Shown here one piece after another: positions 45,120-46,681 of a DNA stretch of 46,681 nucleotides. The DNA lies in the NCBI GenBank assembly GCA_934167095.1, contig CAKPKE010000012.1:1-46681 (forward strand), written 5' to 3'. A program made the translations under genes and the position numbers. The notes beneath the pieces were generated by a model. That model had not been told where the DNA came from, did no database searches, and saw only the letters and a program-made list of their open reading frames with translations. The DNA comes from an uncultured Clostridia bacterium (GTDB taxonomy: Bacteria; Bacillota; Clostridia; TANB77; CAG-508). Numbering within the stretch: the first letter of the stretch is position 1; every line of letters begins with the position of its first letter.

Positions 45120-46681
45120 ATGTTTAGTAAAATAAAAAAAATGGGAATAGTTTTGTTTTTTATTATATTATATATTGTATTGAATAAAAATTATACTAAC
45201 GCAAGCGAAAATCAAGAGATAAAAGATGGCGTCTACAGTATAAAATCAGCAATGAATACAGAATATGCAATAGGTGTGGCAAATAATTCGAAAGAAATAG
45301 GTGCTAATATTGAATTACAAAAATATGAAGAAAAAGACAGTCAAAAATTTTCAATAAAAAGTAATGGAAATGGTTATTATACAATAGAAGCAACTCATTC
45401 AAATCAATTCCTTGATGTTGTAGAAGCATCTAAAAATTTAGGAGCAAATGTAGACCAATGGCCATCAAACTATGGTGGGGCAAATCAGCAGTGGCAAATA
45501 AAATCAGCTGGCAATGGATATTATTACATAATTTCAAAATGCAATGATTTGTATTTAGAGGTAGAAGGCGGAAATTGTGTTAATGGGGCAAATATTGACA
45601 TGTGGGCTTCTAATGGTGGTGGTAGCAATCAAAAATTCAAAATTGACAATAATCAACCAACTCAACCTGATGAACCTGTAATTGAAAAGACCATAGAAGA
45701 AGGAATATATACTATAAAGTCAGCTATGAATACAGAATATGCAATAGGTGTGAATGAAGAATCAAAGAATGCAGGAGCTAATATAGAATTACAAATTTAT
45801 GAAAAAAAGCTAAGCCAAAAATTTAAAATAGAATATAATAATGGTTATTATACAATACAAGCCTTACATTCAGAACAATATTTTGATGTTGTAGAAGCAT
45901 CTAAAAATTTAGGAGCAAATGTAGACCAATGGCCATCAAACTATGGAGGAGCAAACCAGCAGTGGCAAATAAAATCAGCTGGCAATGGATATTATTACAT
46001 AATTTCAAAATGCAATGATTTGTATTTAGAGGTAGAAGGTGGAAATTGCGTTAATGGGGCAAATATTGACATGTGGGCTTCTAATGGTGGTAGAAATAAT
46101 CAAAAGTTTAAATTTGAAAAGACAAATGAAAAGGAAGAAGAAAAAAGTATAGAAGAAGGATTATATATGATAAAGTCTGCAATGAGTGATGATTTTGTCA
46201 TAGGAGTGGCAAACTCTTCTAAGACCTTAGGAAGTAATGTAGAATTACAAAAAAACAGAGAAAAAGCAAGTCAGAAATTTAAAATAGAATATAATAATGG
46301 TTATTATACAATACAAGCCTTACATTCAGAACAATATTTTGATGTTGTAGAAGCATCTAAAAATTTAGGAGCAAATGTAGACCAATGGCCATCAAACTAT
46401 GGAGGAGCAAACCAGCAGTGGCAAATAAAATCAGCTGGCAATGGATATTATTACATAATTTCAAAATGCAATGATTTGTATTTAGAGGTAGAAGGCGGAA
46501 ATTGTGTTAATGGGGCAAATATTGATATGTGGGCTTCTAATGGTGGTGGAAATAACCAGAAATTTAAATTTGAATTAACAGAAAAAAGCTCTCCTACTAA
46601 AATTGATGAAACAAAATATCCAGGATATAAAGAAAAAATTGAAGCTTTGCAAAAAGCACATCCTGATTGGAATTTTGAACT
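45120..46681 (+). CDS. Secreted protein with three ricin-type repeats and a glucosaminidase-like start (partial)
   Basis: The start ATG 45120 follows AGGAGG. A signal peptide (about 1-28) with a hydrophobic core is present. Three beta-trefoil RICIN-like units follow (about 45215-45650, 45700-46120, 46150-46570), each with Gln-x-Trp-type motifs (NQQWQIKSAGNG) and a WASNGG turn. The last visible residues, KYPGYKEKIEALQKAHPDWNFEL, fit the start of the N-acetylglucosaminidase domain of clostridial wall hydrolases. The gene is cut by the window end. It probably binds surface glycan and trims the wall. Confidence 0.82.
   Translation, partial: MFSKIKKMGIVLFFIILYIVLNKNYTNASENQEIKDGVYSIKSAMNTEYAIGVANNSKEIGANIELQKYEEKDSQKFSIKSNGNGYYTIEATHSNQFLDVVEASKNLGANVDQWPSNYGGANQQWQIKSAGNGYYYIISKCNDLYLEVEGGNCVNGANIDMWASNGGGSNQKFKIDNNQPTQPDEPVIEKTIEEGIYTIKSAMNTEYAIGVNEESKNAGANIELQIYEKKLSQKFKIEYNNGYYTIQALHSEQYFDVVEASKNLGANVDQWPSNYGGANQQWQIKSAGNGYYYIISKCNDLYLEVEGGNCVNGANIDMWASNGGRNNQKFKFEKTNEKEEEKSIEEGLYMIKSAMSDDFVIGVANSSKTLGSNVELQKNREKASQKFKIEYNNGYYTIQALHSEQYFDVVEASKNLGANVDQWPSNYGGANQQWQIKSAGNGYYYIISKCNDLYLEVEGGNCVNGANIDMWASNGGGNNQKFKFELTEKSSPTKIDETKYPGYKEKIEALQKAHPDWNFE
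45414..46575 (+). repeat. Three nearly identical intragenic DNA repeats of about 230 bp
   Basis: The segment starting GATGTTGTAGAAGCATC occurs at 45414, 45885 and 46341, with spacings of 471 and 456 bp. Each copy continues for about 230 bp with only a few differences, far closer than the flanking part of each ricin unit. This points to recent duplication or gene conversion. Confidence 0.85.

Noticed and set aside
1..46681. CRISPR array, rRNA genes or insertion-sequence transposase
   Set aside because: No regularly spaced short repeats, rRNA-like sequence or transposase reading frames were seen.

Overview
The window is AT-rich, tightly packed DNA from a low-GC, spore-forming member of the Clostridia, probably an uncultured gut lineage. 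The lineage call is inference. It rests on base composition, short intergenic gaps, strong AGGAGG-type ribosome binding sites, and sporulation and germination genes (spoIVA, gerAA-AB-AC) next to typical Firmicutes housekeeping genes.

Layout. (1) 1-2600: right-hand part of a mobile element: the end of an unknown membrane gene, a GNAT acetyltransferase, a hairpin-rich intergenic stretch, a small ORF and a large serine recombinase. The recombinase stops about 10 bp before the 3' half of a peroxiredoxin gene, so the element appears integrated inside that gene; the 5' half is not in the window. (2) 2600-4300: small genes (DUF1540 and others) and a tRNA-Gln(CTG). (3) 4300-16505: a plus-strand housekeeping run: polysaccharide deacetylase, YlmH, DinB with a LexA-like box in its promoter, FolD, DprA, a class A penicillin-binding protein, CysS, a DUF1189 protein and FtsH. 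(4) 16588-22306: a divergent spore locus, gerAA-gerAB-gerAC leftward and spoIVA rightward. (5) 22583-28807: a UAP-type nucleotidyltransferase, small membrane proteins, an HD protein, dapA and 6-phosphofructokinase. (6) 28820-45007: a long one-strand surface-glycan operon: VanZ-Alg14 fusion, Alg13-like protein, O-antigen ligase/polymerase-like protein, five cytoplasmic-type glycosyltransferase proteins, an ABC exporter pair, two GT-C-like membrane proteins, a UbiA-type prenyltransferase with a HAD phosphatase, and a DPM1/GtrB-like transferase. (7) 45120-end: a secreted protein with three ricin-type repeats and the start of a probable glucosaminidase domain, cut by the window edge.

Most striking observation: reading every gene in frame, I found the codon CGG only five times, and each time it is followed by A (CGGA). 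At four of these sites (serine recombinase, gerAC, gerAA, a family-4 glycosyltransferase) reading frame 0 runs into a stop, while skipping exactly one base at the CGG (reading GGA, Gly, next) restores the full conserved protein. At the fifth (gerAB) the same skip only changes the last residues. All other CGG trinucleotides I checked straddle codon boundaries. This looks like a systematic +1 recoding signal at an otherwise unassigned CGG codon, not random frameshift mutation. All three genes of the germination receptor carry it, which suggests a regulatory role.
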